Part shown: piece by piece, positions 10,026 through 18,211 of the stretch
Position numbering within the stretch: position 1 is the first letter of the stretch
Layout of the letters: every line of letters starts with the position of its first letter
Source: Phycisphaeraceae bacterium
Lineage (GTDB): Bacteria; Planctomycetota; Phycisphaerae; Phycisphaerales; UBA1924
Reading direction: 5' to 3'
DNA length: 64,000 nucleotides
NCBI GenBank assembly: GCA_019636515.1
Contig: JAHBXI010000003.1
Location: 124,001 to 188,000, forward strand
Position numbers and translations under genes: made by a program
The notes under the pieces: model-generated
Database searches by the model: none
What the model was told of the DNA's origin: nothing
Seen by the model: only the letters and a program-made list of their open reading frames with translations

Positions 10026-10520
10026 TCAGGGGGGGGACCCGGCGGGACGGGCAAGAAAACGCTCCAGGGCGGCGAGCGTTTCCGTGCTGACGTGGTGCTC
10101 GATCCCCTCGGCGTCGGCTTCCGCGACCGAACGGCTTATGCCCAGCGATCGCAGGAAGGCGACGACGACTTCATGGCGCTTCTTCGACCGATCGGCGAGC
10201 CGGCGTCCATCGTCGGTCAGGAAAATCGACCGGTACGGCTCGCAGGTGACCAGTCCCCTGGCCTGAAGCCGTGTGATCGTGCGGCTGACGGTCACATGGG
10301 TGACGCCGAACATGCGGGCGAGATCGACGACCCTGGCTTCCCCGCGAGTGGCGATCAGGTCGCCGACGGCCTCCACGTAATCCTCGGCCGTTTCATCGAA
10401 GTGGGCGCGGCGTGTCCGGCGGAACGCGGCGGCCTGGAGGGCGGCCGACCGAGGACGGGCGGGTTCGGACGTTGATCCGGTCTTTGCCCGGGGGTTACGG
10501 CGTCTGGTCGGGGAGGGCAT
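10026..10520 (-). CDS. mntR: DtxR/MntR-family metal-dependent repressor
   Basis: The protein (164 residues) has the manganese-repressor layout: an Arg-rich N-terminal tail, a winged helix (about residues 50-105, with ETAEDYVEAVGDL, THVTVSRTITRL and EPYRSIFLTDDGRRLA), and the metal-binding dimerisation helices (AEADAEGIEHHVSTETL). The EGIEHH pattern provides metal ligands in MntR. It stands divergently next to an outer-membrane protein and a metal ABC transporter, so it very likely represses them when metal is sufficient. The ATG at 10520 is preferred over a TTG at 10559; a -10-like TAGGTT lies 10 bases before it. Iron specificity (IdeR type) cannot be excluded, but the short form without an SH3 domain favours manganese. 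Confidence 0.85.
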   Translation of the reverse strand: MPSPTRRRNPRAKTGSTSEPARPRSAALQAAAFRRTRRAHFDETAEDYVEAVGDLIATRGEARVVDLARMFGVTHVTVSRTITRLQARGLVTCEPYRSIFLTDDGRRLADRSKKRHEVVVAFLRSLGISRSVAEADAEGIEHHVSTETLAALERFLARPAGSPP

Positions 10521-10573
10521 CTCGTGTCCAAACCTAGCAGGTCGGGGAATTCGGAACAAGGGGCAAACGCGGC

Positions 10574-10602
10574 TTGAACCAGAATGTATATCAGGCTACA
10601 CT
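10574..10602 (+). promoter_or_regulatory. Promoter of the outer-membrane gene (TTGAAC-N17-TACACT)
   Basis: A -35 TTGAAC (10574-10579) and a -10 TACACT (10597-10602) are separated by 17 bases. The ATG at 10609 is 6 bases after the -10 box and there is no Shine-Dalgarno sequence, so the transcript should be leaderless. Confidence 0.65.
10585..10600. promoter_or_regulatory. Candidate MntR/DtxR operator (TGTA-N8-TACA)
   Basis: An inverted repeat TGTA-N8-TACA overlaps the spacer and the first four bases of the -10 box. The same TGTA-N8-TACA lies at the same place relative to the -10 box in front of the ABC transporter operon (11547-11566). This is the expected position for a repressor site. Confidence 0.55.
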
Positions 10603-10608
10603 TTGTAG

Positions 10609-11460
10609 ATGAAGACACATACCGCCGCATTCGTTATGGCCGGGCTCGCCTCGGCCGGGCTCGCCTCGGCCGGGCTCGCCGAGGAACCTCCCCGCGCGGG
10701 CGACAAGGACCAGTACCACCTGGGAAACCCGACTCCCAGGCGCCTGATGCGGGAGATCAGCCCCGACCGGCCGGACATCACCGAGTCCCCGCGGACCGTC
10801 GACGCCGGGCACGCCCAGGTCGAGATGAGTTTCGTCGAGAGGTCGTGGGACGACTCCGGACGGGCCGGGTCGCTCTCCATCGCCCCGTTCAACATCAGGA
10901 TCGGGCTGACCAACGACATCGAAGCGCAGGTCGTCGTCGAGCCCTGGACATGGATCGACCCCGCCGACGGGCCAGGCAACGACGGCTTCGGCGACCTGGC
11001 CTTGCGGATCAAGTTCAACCTCTGGGGAAACGACCAGGGCCAGACCGCCGCCGCCGTGATGCCGTTCATCGTCCTGCCGACCGGGTCGGACGGGATATCG
11101 ACCGACCGTGTCGAGGGGGGGGTGGTGTTCCCGGTTTCGGTCGCTCTCTCCCCGCGGACAAACCTTGGCCTTATGGCGGAACTGGACGTTGCCCACGACG
11201 AGGAACCTGGCCGGACCATCGCCGACCTGGTCCACTCGTGCGTGCTCTCTCGGGAACTTTGGGAGGACATCGGCGTGTACGCCGAGTACGCGGGGGCCGT
11301 CCGGATCGACCACCCCACCAGGGGATACCGGGCCTCGGTGGGGGCGGGCGTGACCTGGTCGGTGTCGAGCGACTGGATCGTTGACGCCGGTGTCGTGGTC
11401 GGGCTGACCGGGGAGATTGCAGACGCCACGGTCTTTGCCGGGATGACGCTCCGGTATTAG
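10609..11460 (+). CDS. Outer-membrane beta-barrel protein of metal-uptake locus
   Basis: The 283-residue protein begins with a signal peptide (MKTH, then an Ala/Gly/Leu repeat, cleavage near GLA-EE). The mature part opens with DRPDITESPRTVDAGHAQVE and alternates polar and hydrophobic residues as beta-barrels do. This is the pattern of the MetA-pathway/transporter-like outer-membrane family (PF13557). It ends in an aromatic residue (LRY), as barrel proteins recognised by BamA do. Its divergent position to mntR and its place directly ahead of the metal ABC transporter suggest that it lets metal or metal chelates pass the outer membrane; that is inference. A GCCTCGGCCGGGCTC repeat encodes the signal peptide core. 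Confidence 0.7.
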   Translation: MKTHTAAFVMAGLASAGLASAGLAEEPPRAGDKDQYHLGNPTPRRLMREISPDRPDITESPRTVDAGHAQVEMSFVERSWDDSGRAGSLSIAPFNIRIGLTNDIEAQVVVEPWTWIDPADGPGNDGFGDLALRIKFNLWGNDQGQTAAAVMPFIVLPTGSDGISTDRVEGGVVFPVSVALSPRTNLGLMAELDVAHDEEPGRTIADLVHSCVLSRELWEDIGVYAEYAGAVRIDHPTRGYRASVGAGVTWSVSSDWIVDAGVVVGLTGEIADATVFAGMTLRY

Positions 11461-11546
11461 AGCCGCGGTTCGATCGGCTCGCGGGCACGGCGGCCGCCCG
11501 CCGCGCTGTTTCGACGGAACGCCGGCAATAGGTGCGTCAACATCAA

Positions 11547-11566
11547 ATTGTAGTCATGGATACAAT
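11547..11566. promoter_or_regulatory. Candidate MntR operator over the -10 box of the tro operon
   Basis: A perfect inverted repeat ATTGTA-N8-TACAAT. The right arm TACAAT (11561-11566) is also a good -10 box, and TCAACA at 11537-11542 is a plausible -35 with an 18-base spacer. The arrangement copies the site at 10585-10600. Confidence 0.6.
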
Positions 11567-11587
11567 GACGCGATCAAGGAGATCCAC

Positions 11588-12601
11588 ATGGCGGTTCGGA
11601 TGGTCGGGGAGTTCATGGCGGTCTGCCTCTTCGTGGTGTCGGCGGCGATGGCCGGCCTGGGGCTTGCGGGCTGCGAACGGGAAAGCCCGGCCATATCAGG
11701 CGGCCGACCCGTCGTCGTCGCCACCACGGGGATGATCGGTGACGTGGCCAGGGTCATCGCGGGCGATCGGGCCGACGTGCGCATCCTGATGGGAGAGGGC
11801 GTCGATCCTCACCTGTACAAGGCCAGCCCGGGGGATGTGCGGCTTATCACCAAGGCCGACCTGGTCCTGTTCAACGGCCTGCACCTCGAAGGACGCATGG
11901 GGGACGTGCTGGAAGGGGCCGGCGGCCGGGTGAAGGCCGTGGGCGTCGCCGAGCGGATCGACCCCTCGCTGCTGCGTTCGCCGCCGGAGTTCGAGGGCAA
12001 CCCCGACCCGCACCTGTGGTTCGACGTCTCGATCTGGAGCCGGGTCGCCGAGGTGATCCGCGACCACCTGATCGAGGCGGACCCCGCCGGTCGTGAGCAG
12101 TACGAGAAGTCGGCGGCGGCCTACCTGGCTTCCCTGTCCGACCTTCATGAATGGTGCCGGTCGGAACTGGCCAGGATCCCCGAGCAACGCCGCGTCCTGG
12201 TCACGGCGCACGACGCTTTCGGGTACTTCGGCCGGGCGTACGGGATCGAGGTCCTGGCAATCCAGGGAGTATCCACCGATTCGGAGGCGAGTCTGCGGGA
12301 TATCGCCGGCCTGGTCGATATGCTGGTGCGTCGCCGCGTGCCCGCCGTGTTCGTCGAGTCGTCCGTCCCGAGAAAGACGATCGACGCGCTGATCGAGGGC
12401 GCCGCCGCTCGTGGACACGTCGTCCGAATCGGCGGCGAACTCTTCAGCGATGCGATGGGCCCGGCCGCAAGCGAGGAAGGAACGTACATCGGGATGATCC
12501 GCCACAACGTCCGGACGATCGTCGCGGCGCTCGCCGACGCCGGAGCGCATGCTCCCGACCAGGAACATCCAGGCCCCGCCGGTCCATCGGGAGGCCGTTG
12601 A
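11588..12601 (+). CDS. troA: Mn/Zn ABC transporter, substrate-binding lipoprotein (TroA-like)
   Basis: This is the cluster-A-I periplasmic metal-binding component (337 residues). It has a lipoprotein signal (MAGLGLAGC, lipid on the Cys) and then TTGMIGDVARVIAGDRADV at the start of the mature domain. Likely metal ligands sit in DPHLYKASPGD, NPDPHLWFDV and VTAHDAFGYFG, with the FVESSV motif towards the end. It lacks the long His-rich loop usual in zinc-specific ZnuA, which points to manganese (or iron), in line with the MntR neighbour. AAGGAG lies 6 bases before the ATG. It is the first gene of a four-gene operon. Confidence 0.9.
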   Translation: MAVRMVGEFMAVCLFVVSAAMAGLGLAGCERESPAISGGRPVVVATTGMIGDVARVIAGDRADVRILMGEGVDPHLYKASPGDVRLITKADLVLFNGLHLEGRMGDVLEGAGGRVKAVGVAERIDPSLLRSPPEFEGNPDPHLWFDVSIWSRVAEVIRDHLIEADPAGREQYEKSAAAYLASLSDLHEWCRSELARIPEQRRVLVTAHDAFGYFGRAYGIEVLAIQGVSTDSEASLRDIAGLVDMLVRRRVPAVFVESSVPRKTIDALIEGAAARGHVVRIGGELFSDAMGPAASEEGTYIGMIRHNVRTIVAALADAGAHAPDQEHPGPAGPSGGR

Positions 12602-12602
12602 C

Positions 12603-13463
12603 ATGCCGCTCGCGCCAACACGCTCCTCGACTTTTCCGGGTGCCGGGGAGGAAGTCTCTTCGCCGGATGGTCTATCGGGGACGGTCCCCCGTGGGATCGC
12701 GGTGGAGGTCCACGACGTGACCGTGGCGTACCAGCGCAAGCCGGTGCTCTGGGACGTGGATGTCTCGATTCCGACGGAGCGCCTCGTGGCGATCATCGGC
12801 CCAAACGGGGCCGGCAAGACGACGCTTCTGAAGGCGATCCTTGGCCTGGTGCCCCTGGCGAGCGGCGACATCCGGATCCTGGGCATGCCCCCGCGCAAGG
12901 CCCGTCCCTTCGTGGCGTACGTCCCCCAGCGCGAATCGGTGGACTGGGATTTCCCGGTCAGCGCGATGGACGTGGTGCTGATGGGGAGGTACGGGCGTCT
13001 TGGGTGGTTCCGTCGTCCGGGGCGGAAGGATCGCGAAGCGGCGGTCGCCGTTCTTGACCAGGTCGGCATGGCGGACCTGGCGGGGCGCCAGATCAGCCAG
13101 TTGTCGGGTGGGCAGCAGCAACGGGTGTTCCTGGCCAGGGCGCTGGTCCAGGAGGCCCGCCTGTACTTCATGGATGAGCCGTTCGCCGGGGTTGACGCGG
13201 CGACGGAGAAAGCGATCGTTCTTCTTCTTCAGAGGATCCGGGCGTCGGGCGGGACGGTGGTGGCGGTGCATCACGACCTGCAGACGGTTCCCGAGTACTT
13301 TGACCACGTGGTGATGCTCAACACGCGATTGGTGGCGTCAGGGCCGACGGCCTCGGCGTTCTCACCCGAGAACCTGCACCGCACCTACGGCGGGCGCCTG
13401 ACGCTCCTGGACCAGGCGATGGAGGCGGTGCGACGGTCGGCAACGCCCGGCGCATCGGAGTGA
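12603..13463 (+). CDS. troB: Mn/Zn ABC transporter, ATP-binding protein
   Basis: The ATPase of the metal importer (286 residues). Walker A GPNGAGKTT, signature LSGGQQQR and Walker B YFMDEP are intact, followed by an AVHHDL switch histidine. It carries about 35 extra residues before the ABC domain begins (GIAVEVHDVTVAYQ). The ATG at 12603 follows the troA stop by one base, so the two are translationally linked; an upstream in-frame ATG at 12549 would overlap troA. It acts at the inner face of the membrane with the two permeases that follow. Confidence 0.92.
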   Translation: MPLAPTRSSTFPGAGEEVSSPDGLSGTVPRGIAVEVHDVTVAYQRKPVLWDVDVSIPTERLVAIIGPNGAGKTTLLKAILGLVPLASGDIRILGMPPRKARPFVAYVPQRESVDWDFPVSAMDVVLMGRYGRLGWFRRPGRKDREAAVAVLDQVGMADLAGRQISQLSGGQQQRVFLARALVQEARLYFMDEPFAGVDAATEKAIVLLLQRIRASGGTVVAVHHDLQTVPEYFDHVVMLNTRLVASGPTASAFSPENLHRTYGGRLTLLDQAMEAVRRSATPGASE

Positions 13464-13472
13464 GGCGGTCCC

Positions 13473-14453
13473 GTGATAGCCGAGACGTGGGACATCATCC
13501 TGCTGCGGGATTCGACGACCAGGACCGTGGTGGCCGGGACGGCTTTGCTCGGCCTGGCATCGGGCGTGATCGGGACGTTCGCGGTGCTTCGCCGGCGTTC
13601 GCTCGTGGGTGACGCCGTGGCGCACGCCTCGCTTCCGGGAGTATGCGTGGCCTTCTTTGTCGTCGGGGACAGGCATTTCCCGTCGCTGCTGATCGGCGCC
13701 CTGGTCTTCGGCTTGCTCGGGGCCGGGTGTATCGCGGCGATCCGGGAATGGACCCGGATCAAGGAAGACGCCGCGATCGGGCTGGTGCTGGGGACTTTCT
13801 TCGGGCTTGGGATCGTCCTGTCGGGCGTGATCCAGCGGATGCCGGGGGGGAACCGTGCGGGACTGGACGGTTTTCTTTTCGGCAAGGCGGCGAGCATGGT
13901 CTCGTCGGATGCGTGGACGATCGGCGGGACGGCGGCGGGAACGGTCGCGCTTGTCGCGTTGCTGTTCAAGGAGTTTCGCCTGCTGTGCTTCGACCGGGAG
14001 TACGCGGCCTCGAGTGGAATACCCGTGCTCTGGATGGACCTGCTGCTGCTGGCGCTGGTCACCACCTGCACGGTCGCGGGACTTCCGGCGGCGGGGGTCG
14101 TGATGGTGGCGGCGTTGCTGATCATCCCCGCCTCGGCGGCCCGGTTCTGGACGGAGAACCTGACCGTGATGACCGTGATCGCGGGGTTCTTCGGCGTGGC
14201 GTCGGCGGTGGTCGGGACGATGGTGAGCGCGACGGTGATCGGGCCGGCGGGGGCTTTCTCGCGGGGGCTTCCGACCGGGCCGTGCATCACGCTCGCGGCC
14301 ACGGCGTTCTTCCTCCTTTCAATGGTGTTTGCCCCGCGCCGGGGGGTCGTGGCGGACGTGTGGCGGCTTTTCTCGCTGCGCCGGGAACTGGCTCTCCAGC
14401 GCCCTTTGCGGCGGGTGCTGCGGGTTGATTCGCCTCCGGAGACCGAGGCATGA
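13473..14453 (+). CDS. troC: Mn/Zn ABC transporter, permease 1
   Basis: ABC-3 family metal permease (326 residues) with about eight hydrophobic segments. It shows the family motifs RRRSLVGDAVAHASLPGVC near residue 35 and PAAGVVMVAALLIIPASAARFW in the centre. The start is GTG at 13473, 9 bases after troB. The stop overlaps the start of the next permease (ATGA). After the last helix there is a basic cytoplasmic tail but no regulatory domain, unlike the next gene. Confidence 0.9.
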   Translation: MIAETWDIILLRDSTTRTVVAGTALLGLASGVIGTFAVLRRRSLVGDAVAHASLPGVCVAFFVVGDRHFPSLLIGALVFGLLGAGCIAAIREWTRIKEDAAIGLVLGTFFGLGIVLSGVIQRMPGGNRAGLDGFLFGKAASMVSSDAWTIGGTAAGTVALVALLFKEFRLLCFDREYAASSGIPVLWMDLLLLALVTTCTVAGLPAAGVVMVAALLIIPASAARFWTENLTVMTVIAGFFGVASAVVGTMVSATVIGPAGAFSRGLPTGPCITLAATAFFLLSMVFAPRRGVVADVWRLFSLRRELALQRPLRRVLRVDSPPETEA

Positions 14454-15850
14454 CCCCGGCCGTCATGGCGATGCATGGGTGGAGGATCCACGCGTTGACG
14501 GGCGACGACGCCTGGACGATCGCGACGGCGGCGTGCGCGGCGGTGGCGTGCGCGGTGCTGGGGTGCTTCCTGGTGCTGCGGCGGATGTCGATGCTTGGCG
14601 ATGCGATCAGCCACGCGATCCTGCCGGGGATCGTGGCGGCTTTCATCATCACCTCGAGCCGCGGGGTTCTGCCGATGCTGGTTGGCGCGACGGTGGTGGG
14701 GGTTCTGACGGCGGTTTTCTCAAGGGCGATCCACCGGTGGGGGAGGATCCCCGAGGACGCGGCGCTGGGCGTGGTCTTCACGTCGCTGTTTGCGCTGGGG
14801 GTGATGATGATTGCGTGGGTTCCCCGCGACGTGGACCTGGACCCCGGGTGCGTGCTCTACGGCCTGCTTGAATTTGTCTCGCTCGACCGTGTCGTGGTCC
14901 TGGGCGTGGAAGTCCCTCGGGCGTTGACCTGGCTGGCCGGGACGCTTCTGGTGGTCGTGGGGGTGGTGTGGGCGGGGTACAAGGAACTCAAGGTTGTGTC
15001 GTTCGACCCGGGCCTGGCGGCGTCGCTGGGGATCTCCGTCGCGCTGGTCCACTACGTTTTTCTTGGCATGGTGGCGGCGACGACGGTCGTCTCGTTCGAG
15101 GCGGTCGGGTCGATCCTGGTGATCGTGATGCTTATCGCCCCGGCCGCCGCGGCGCACCTTCTCACCGACCGCCTGGCGGCGATGATCTGGATCTCGGTGG
15201 CCCTGGCGGTGTCGTCGTCGGTGGTCGGCTACGTGCTGGCGCTGTGGGTCGATACCTCGGCGGCGGGGATGATCAGCGTCGTGTCGGGCGGGCAGTTTGC
15301 CGCCGCGATGCTCCTGGCCCCCCGGCATGGACTGGTGAGCAAGGCCCTGGGTCGCGCGGCCCTTGCCTTCCGGATATCGCGAGAGGATGTCCTGGGGATC
15401 CTGTACCGCTGGCACGAGCGCCGCGGGCGTGGCGACCCCGGCGCGCCCCCGACGACCCGGGAGATTTCCAGGGCGATCGGTGGTGCCGTGCTCACCCAAC
15501 TGGCGGTCCGGAGCCTGCGGAGCCGGGGCCTGGCCCAGAGCGATTCGGGAGGGCTTCGTCTGACCGAGGACGGACTGAGGGCCGCGAGCGGGATCGTCCG
15601 GTCACATCGGTTGTGGGAGACGTTCCTGGCTCAGCGCCTGGGACTGCCGGTCGATCACCTTCACGAGCCTTCGCACCGTGTCGAGCACTTCATCACCGAG
15701 GATCTCCAGAGGAGCCTGCATCGCGACCTGGGAACCGCGACCGATCCTCACGGGTCGGAAATCCCGCGTTCGGCCTCGTCTTCGTCATCCCCATCGTCAT
15801 CCCCATCGTCATCCCCGGCGTCGGATCCCCGCCCGGGAGGGGTTGGCTGA
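14450..15850 (+). CDS. troD: Mn/Zn permease 2 fused to a DtxR-like regulator domain
   Basis: The 466-residue protein has two parts. Residues 1 to about 290 are an ABC-3 metal permease (LRRMSMLGDAISHAILPG, FEAVGSILVIVMLIAPAAAAHLL). Residues from about 303 to 445 look like a complete DtxR/MntR unit: a winged helix (ISREDVLGILYRWHERR, TTREISRAIG, RSLRSRGLAQ, LRLTEDG) and dimerisation/metal helices (HRLWETFLAQRLG, HEPSHRVEHFI, TDPHGSEIPR). An ordinary permease of this family is about 280-300 residues. The regulator part would lie in the cytoplasm and might sense metal next to the pore. The last 20 residues are a low-complexity Ser/Pro tract encoded by 12-bp repeats that overlap the convergent gene. 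Confidence 0.85.
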   Translation: MTPAVMAMHGWRIHALTGDDAWTIATAACAAVACAVLGCFLVLRRMSMLGDAISHAILPGIVAAFIITSSRGVLPMLVGATVVGVLTAVFSRAIHRWGRIPEDAALGVVFTSLFALGVMMIAWVPRDVDLDPGCVLYGLLEFVSLDRVVVLGVEVPRALTWLAGTLLVVVGVVWAGYKELKVVSFDPGLAASLGISVALVHYVFLGMVAATTVVSFEAVGSILVIVMLIAPAAAAHLLTDRLAAMIWISVALAVSSSVVGYVLALWVDTSAAGMISVVSGGQFAAAMLLAPRHGLVSKALGRAALAFRISREDVLGILYRWHERRGRGDPGAPPTTREISRAIGGAVLTQLAVRSLRSRGLAQSDSGGLRLTEDGLRAASGIVRSHRLWETFLAQRLGLPVDHLHEPSHRVEHFITEDLQRSLHRDLGTATDPHGSEIPRSASSSSSPSSSPSSSPASDPRPGGVG

Positions 15851-16185
15851 CCCGTCTCTCCCGGACGCTTCCACCCGGCCTCGGGGTCTTTTTCGAGCAC
15901 GCGGGCGGACTGCTTGATGCAGCGGAGACAGACGAAGACCTCCGGCCTGGCGGAGGACCGCCAGCACGGGTCCTTCCTGGGCTCGAGGCACATCACGCAC
16001 GTGATCCCGGGGGGGAGGGTCTCACCCGCGTCACGCAGGACCACGTGGTCGTACGCGACCGACAGGCACGGGGCGCAGAGCAGGCTTCCGCGATGACCCT
16101 CGACCATCGGCCGATCTTCGGACCAGGCGCTCAGGCATGAGTCGCATTTGAAGAATTCGTTGCCTTGCGAGTCGGTGTCGTGCAT
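15748..16185 (-). CDS. Small Cys-rich (zinc-ribbon-like) protein with acidic tail
   Basis: This 145-residue protein has four CxxC pairs (CDSC, CAPC, CVMC, CLRC), arranged as two zinc-ribbon-like modules with conserved neighbouring aromatic residues (FFKCDSCLSAW). After residue 110 it becomes a low-complexity tail of D and G. I do not recognise a named family; zinc binding is inferred from the paired cysteines. It begins 36 bases after the msbA-like gene on the same strand and its last 103 bases overlap the end of the troD-regulator gene tail to tail. It could be cytoplasmic and nucleic-acid or protein binding. Confidence 0.6.
   Translation of the reverse strand: MHDTDSQGNEFFKCDSCLSAWSEDRPMVEGHRGSLLCAPCLSVAYDHVVLRDAGETLPPGITCVMCLEPRKDPCWRSSARPEVFVCLRCIKQSARVLEKDPEAGWKRPGETGQPTPPGRGSDAGDDDGDDDGDDEDEAERGISDP
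15782..15817. repeat. Three 12-bp tandem repeats inside overlapping coding ends
   Basis: The unit TCGTCATCCCCA is present three times (last base changed). On the + strand it encodes the Ser/Pro tail of the permease-regulator fusion; on the - strand it encodes the Asp/Gly-rich acidic tail of the zinc-ribbon protein. Confidence 0.8.
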
Positions 16186-16221
16186 GGGTGCGGTCCCGCC
16201 CGTGATGTCGCGGCCTTGTGC

Positions 16222-18099
16222 TCAGGACGCCTGCATCTGCCGCTGGGCGATGAGACGATACTCGGGGGATCGTTCGAGGAGTTCGGCGTGCCGACCGGAA
16301 TCCACGATGCGCCCCTGATCCATGACGACGATCAGGTCGGCGTTGAGCACGGTGCTGAGCCGGTGGGCGACGATCAGGCAGGTCTTCCCACGCCCGAACC
16401 GGTTGATGGCGTCGTTGATCGCCGCTTCCGAGTCGGCGTCGACCATGCTGGTGGCCTCGTCAAGAATGAGGATGGGAGGATCGCGGAGGATGGCCCGCGC
16501 GATGGCAAGGCGCTGACGCTGCCCGCCCGAGAGGGTCAGCCCCTGTTCCCCGACCACGGTGTCGTACCCCTTGGGGGTGGCGGTGATGAAGTCGTGCGCT
16601 CGGGACTGGGTCGCGGCGTGGACGATCGCCTGCTCGGTCGCGCCCTCCGAGCCGTAGGCGATGTTGGATCGGATCGTGCCCTGGAAGAGCACGGTTTCCT
16701 GCGTGACCACGCCGATCTGGCGGCGAACGCTCCTCACCGCGAACCGGGCGATGTCCTGGCCGTCGATCAGCACCGACCCGTGAGGGCGGCCCGGCTCGTT
16801 CGGCGTGGATGGAACCTCGGGGTCCGGGTCAAACAGGCGAGGGAGAAGGGACAGGAGCGAGGTCTTGCCGCAACCGTTGGCGCCGACAAAGGCGACGGTC
16901 AGGCCATGGCGTATCGTGAAGTTGATGCCGCGCAAGGCGGGACGGTCGGACCCGGGGTAGGTGAGCCAGACGTCTTTGAACTCGATCGACACGGCGTGGC
17001 GGGGGAGTTTGGGGAGGGCCTGGTCGTGCCCCGGCTCGGGGGGCGCCCGCATGAGTTCGGAGAGCCGCTCGGCGGCGGCGGAGGATTGCTGGATGTCGTT
17101 GGCAAAGCCGGTCAGCGGCTTGAGGCTCGCTCCGGCCGCTCCCAGCGCGATGAAGATCTGGATGACAACGCTGGCATCGATGGCCCCGACGCGGATGTTG
17201 TTGGCGGCGATCAGGGCGATGACGCCGGCGGCCAGGACGGTGAGCAGTTCAACCAGCGGGCTGGCCAGCGCGCGTGAGGTCCGGACCCGGTTGTTCTCTT
17301 GAAGAACGGCCTTGTTGAACGAATGGAAACGGCCCGCCTCGTACCTCTCGGCCGAGTGAACCTTGACCACGCGGAGCCCCTGGAGCGCTTCGGCCGCGGC
17401 CTGGTACAGCCGGGACTGGGAGGCCAGCGACGCCTTCGACGCCCGTTTGACCCGCTTGCCCAGCGATCGGATGATGAGAAAAAGAACCGGGCCGATCACC
17501 AGCGACAGCGCGGCCAGGCGCCAATCCACGTAGAACGCCGCGGCCAGCGCCCCGATCCCCTTGGTCAGTTGCGGCAGGAACTTGGAGAGCAGGGCGCTGA
17601 AACCGCCCGTCAGCGCCGCGGTGTCCTGCATCAGGCGGCTGATCGCGTCGGAAGGACCGCCCACCACGATGTCCCGCAGCGGCCGGCGGATTACCCGGTG
17701 AAAAGCCTCCCGGCGGATGTTGGTCATCGTCCGGTTGACGATGTTCAGGGAAAGGTACTGCTGCATGAAGGTCGTGAACGCCCCGAAGACCGTCAGCACG
17801 AAGATCCCCGCCATGATGACCGCGAGCGAGGTGGACGGGCTCTCGGGCAGGCGTTCGATGACCCACGCGGGGATCGGCTCTCGACCCCACGGCAACGCCA
17901 GCCCGCCCAGGGCGTTCGATTCCTCCGCGAGCGTCGAGAGGCCCTTGTGATGCTCCCCCAGGAGGCTGTTGAGCACGGGGCCGATCGCCACCAGCCCGGC
18001 TCCCAGCGAGCCCGCCGTCACGAAGGCCAGCGCGATCGACCACGCCACCTGGCACCGGTAGCGGAGCATCTGACGGGCGAATCTCCAGAAGGGGCTCAT
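16222..18099 (-). CDS. MsbA-like ABC exporter (fused permease/ATPase)
   Basis: A half-transporter of 625 residues: an N-terminal six-helix membrane domain (to about residue 340), then an ABC ATPase with Walker A GANGCGKTS, signature LSGGQRQR, Walker B ILILDEATS and an AHRLS switch loop. The closest type is MsbA or lipid-linked exporters, which flip lipid A-core or other lipids across the inner membrane. The presence of LAB_N and LPS-type glycosyltransferase genes elsewhere in the window fits this. A drug-export role is also possible. Between the domains is a nucleotide-binding insert with PDPEVPSTPNEPG. It is transcribed together with the small zinc-ribbon gene. Confidence 0.85.
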   Translation of the reverse strand: MSPFWRFARQMLRYRCQVAWSIALAFVTAGSLGAGLVAIGPVLNSLLGEHHKGLSTLAEESNALGGLALPWGREPIPAWVIERLPESPSTSLAVIMAGIFVLTVFGAFTTFMQQYLSLNIVNRTMTNIRREAFHRVIRRPLRDIVVGGPSDAISRLMQDTAALTGGFSALLSKFLPQLTKGIGALAAAFYVDWRLAALSLVIGPVLFLIIRSLGKRVKRASKASLASQSRLYQAAAEALQGLRVVKVHSAERYEAGRFHSFNKAVLQENNRVRTSRALASPLVELLTVLAAGVIALIAANNIRVGAIDASVVIQIFIALGAAGASLKPLTGFANDIQQSSAAAERLSELMRAPPEPGHDQALPKLPRHAVSIEFKDVWLTYPGSDRPALRGINFTIRHGLTVAFVGANGCGKTSLLSLLPRLFDPDPEVPSTPNEPGRPHGSVLIDGQDIARFAVRSVRRQIGVVTQETVLFQGTIRSNIAYGSEGATEQAIVHAATQSRAHDFITATPKGYDTVVGEQGLTLSGGQRQRLAIARAILRDPPILILDEATSMVDADSEAAINDAINRFGRGKTCLIVAHRLSTVLNADLIVVMDQGRIVDSGRHAELLERSPEYRLIAQRQMQAS

Positions 18100-18211
18100 G
18101 GGGCTGGGAATTGACCGTGCGTGGCGCGGCTCCCGGGCGGTGCGGGACCGAACACCCGACGCGGCGCGGCGACCGGGCCGCGCGACGGGCGAGATCCGTC
18201 GTGGTCGGCGG

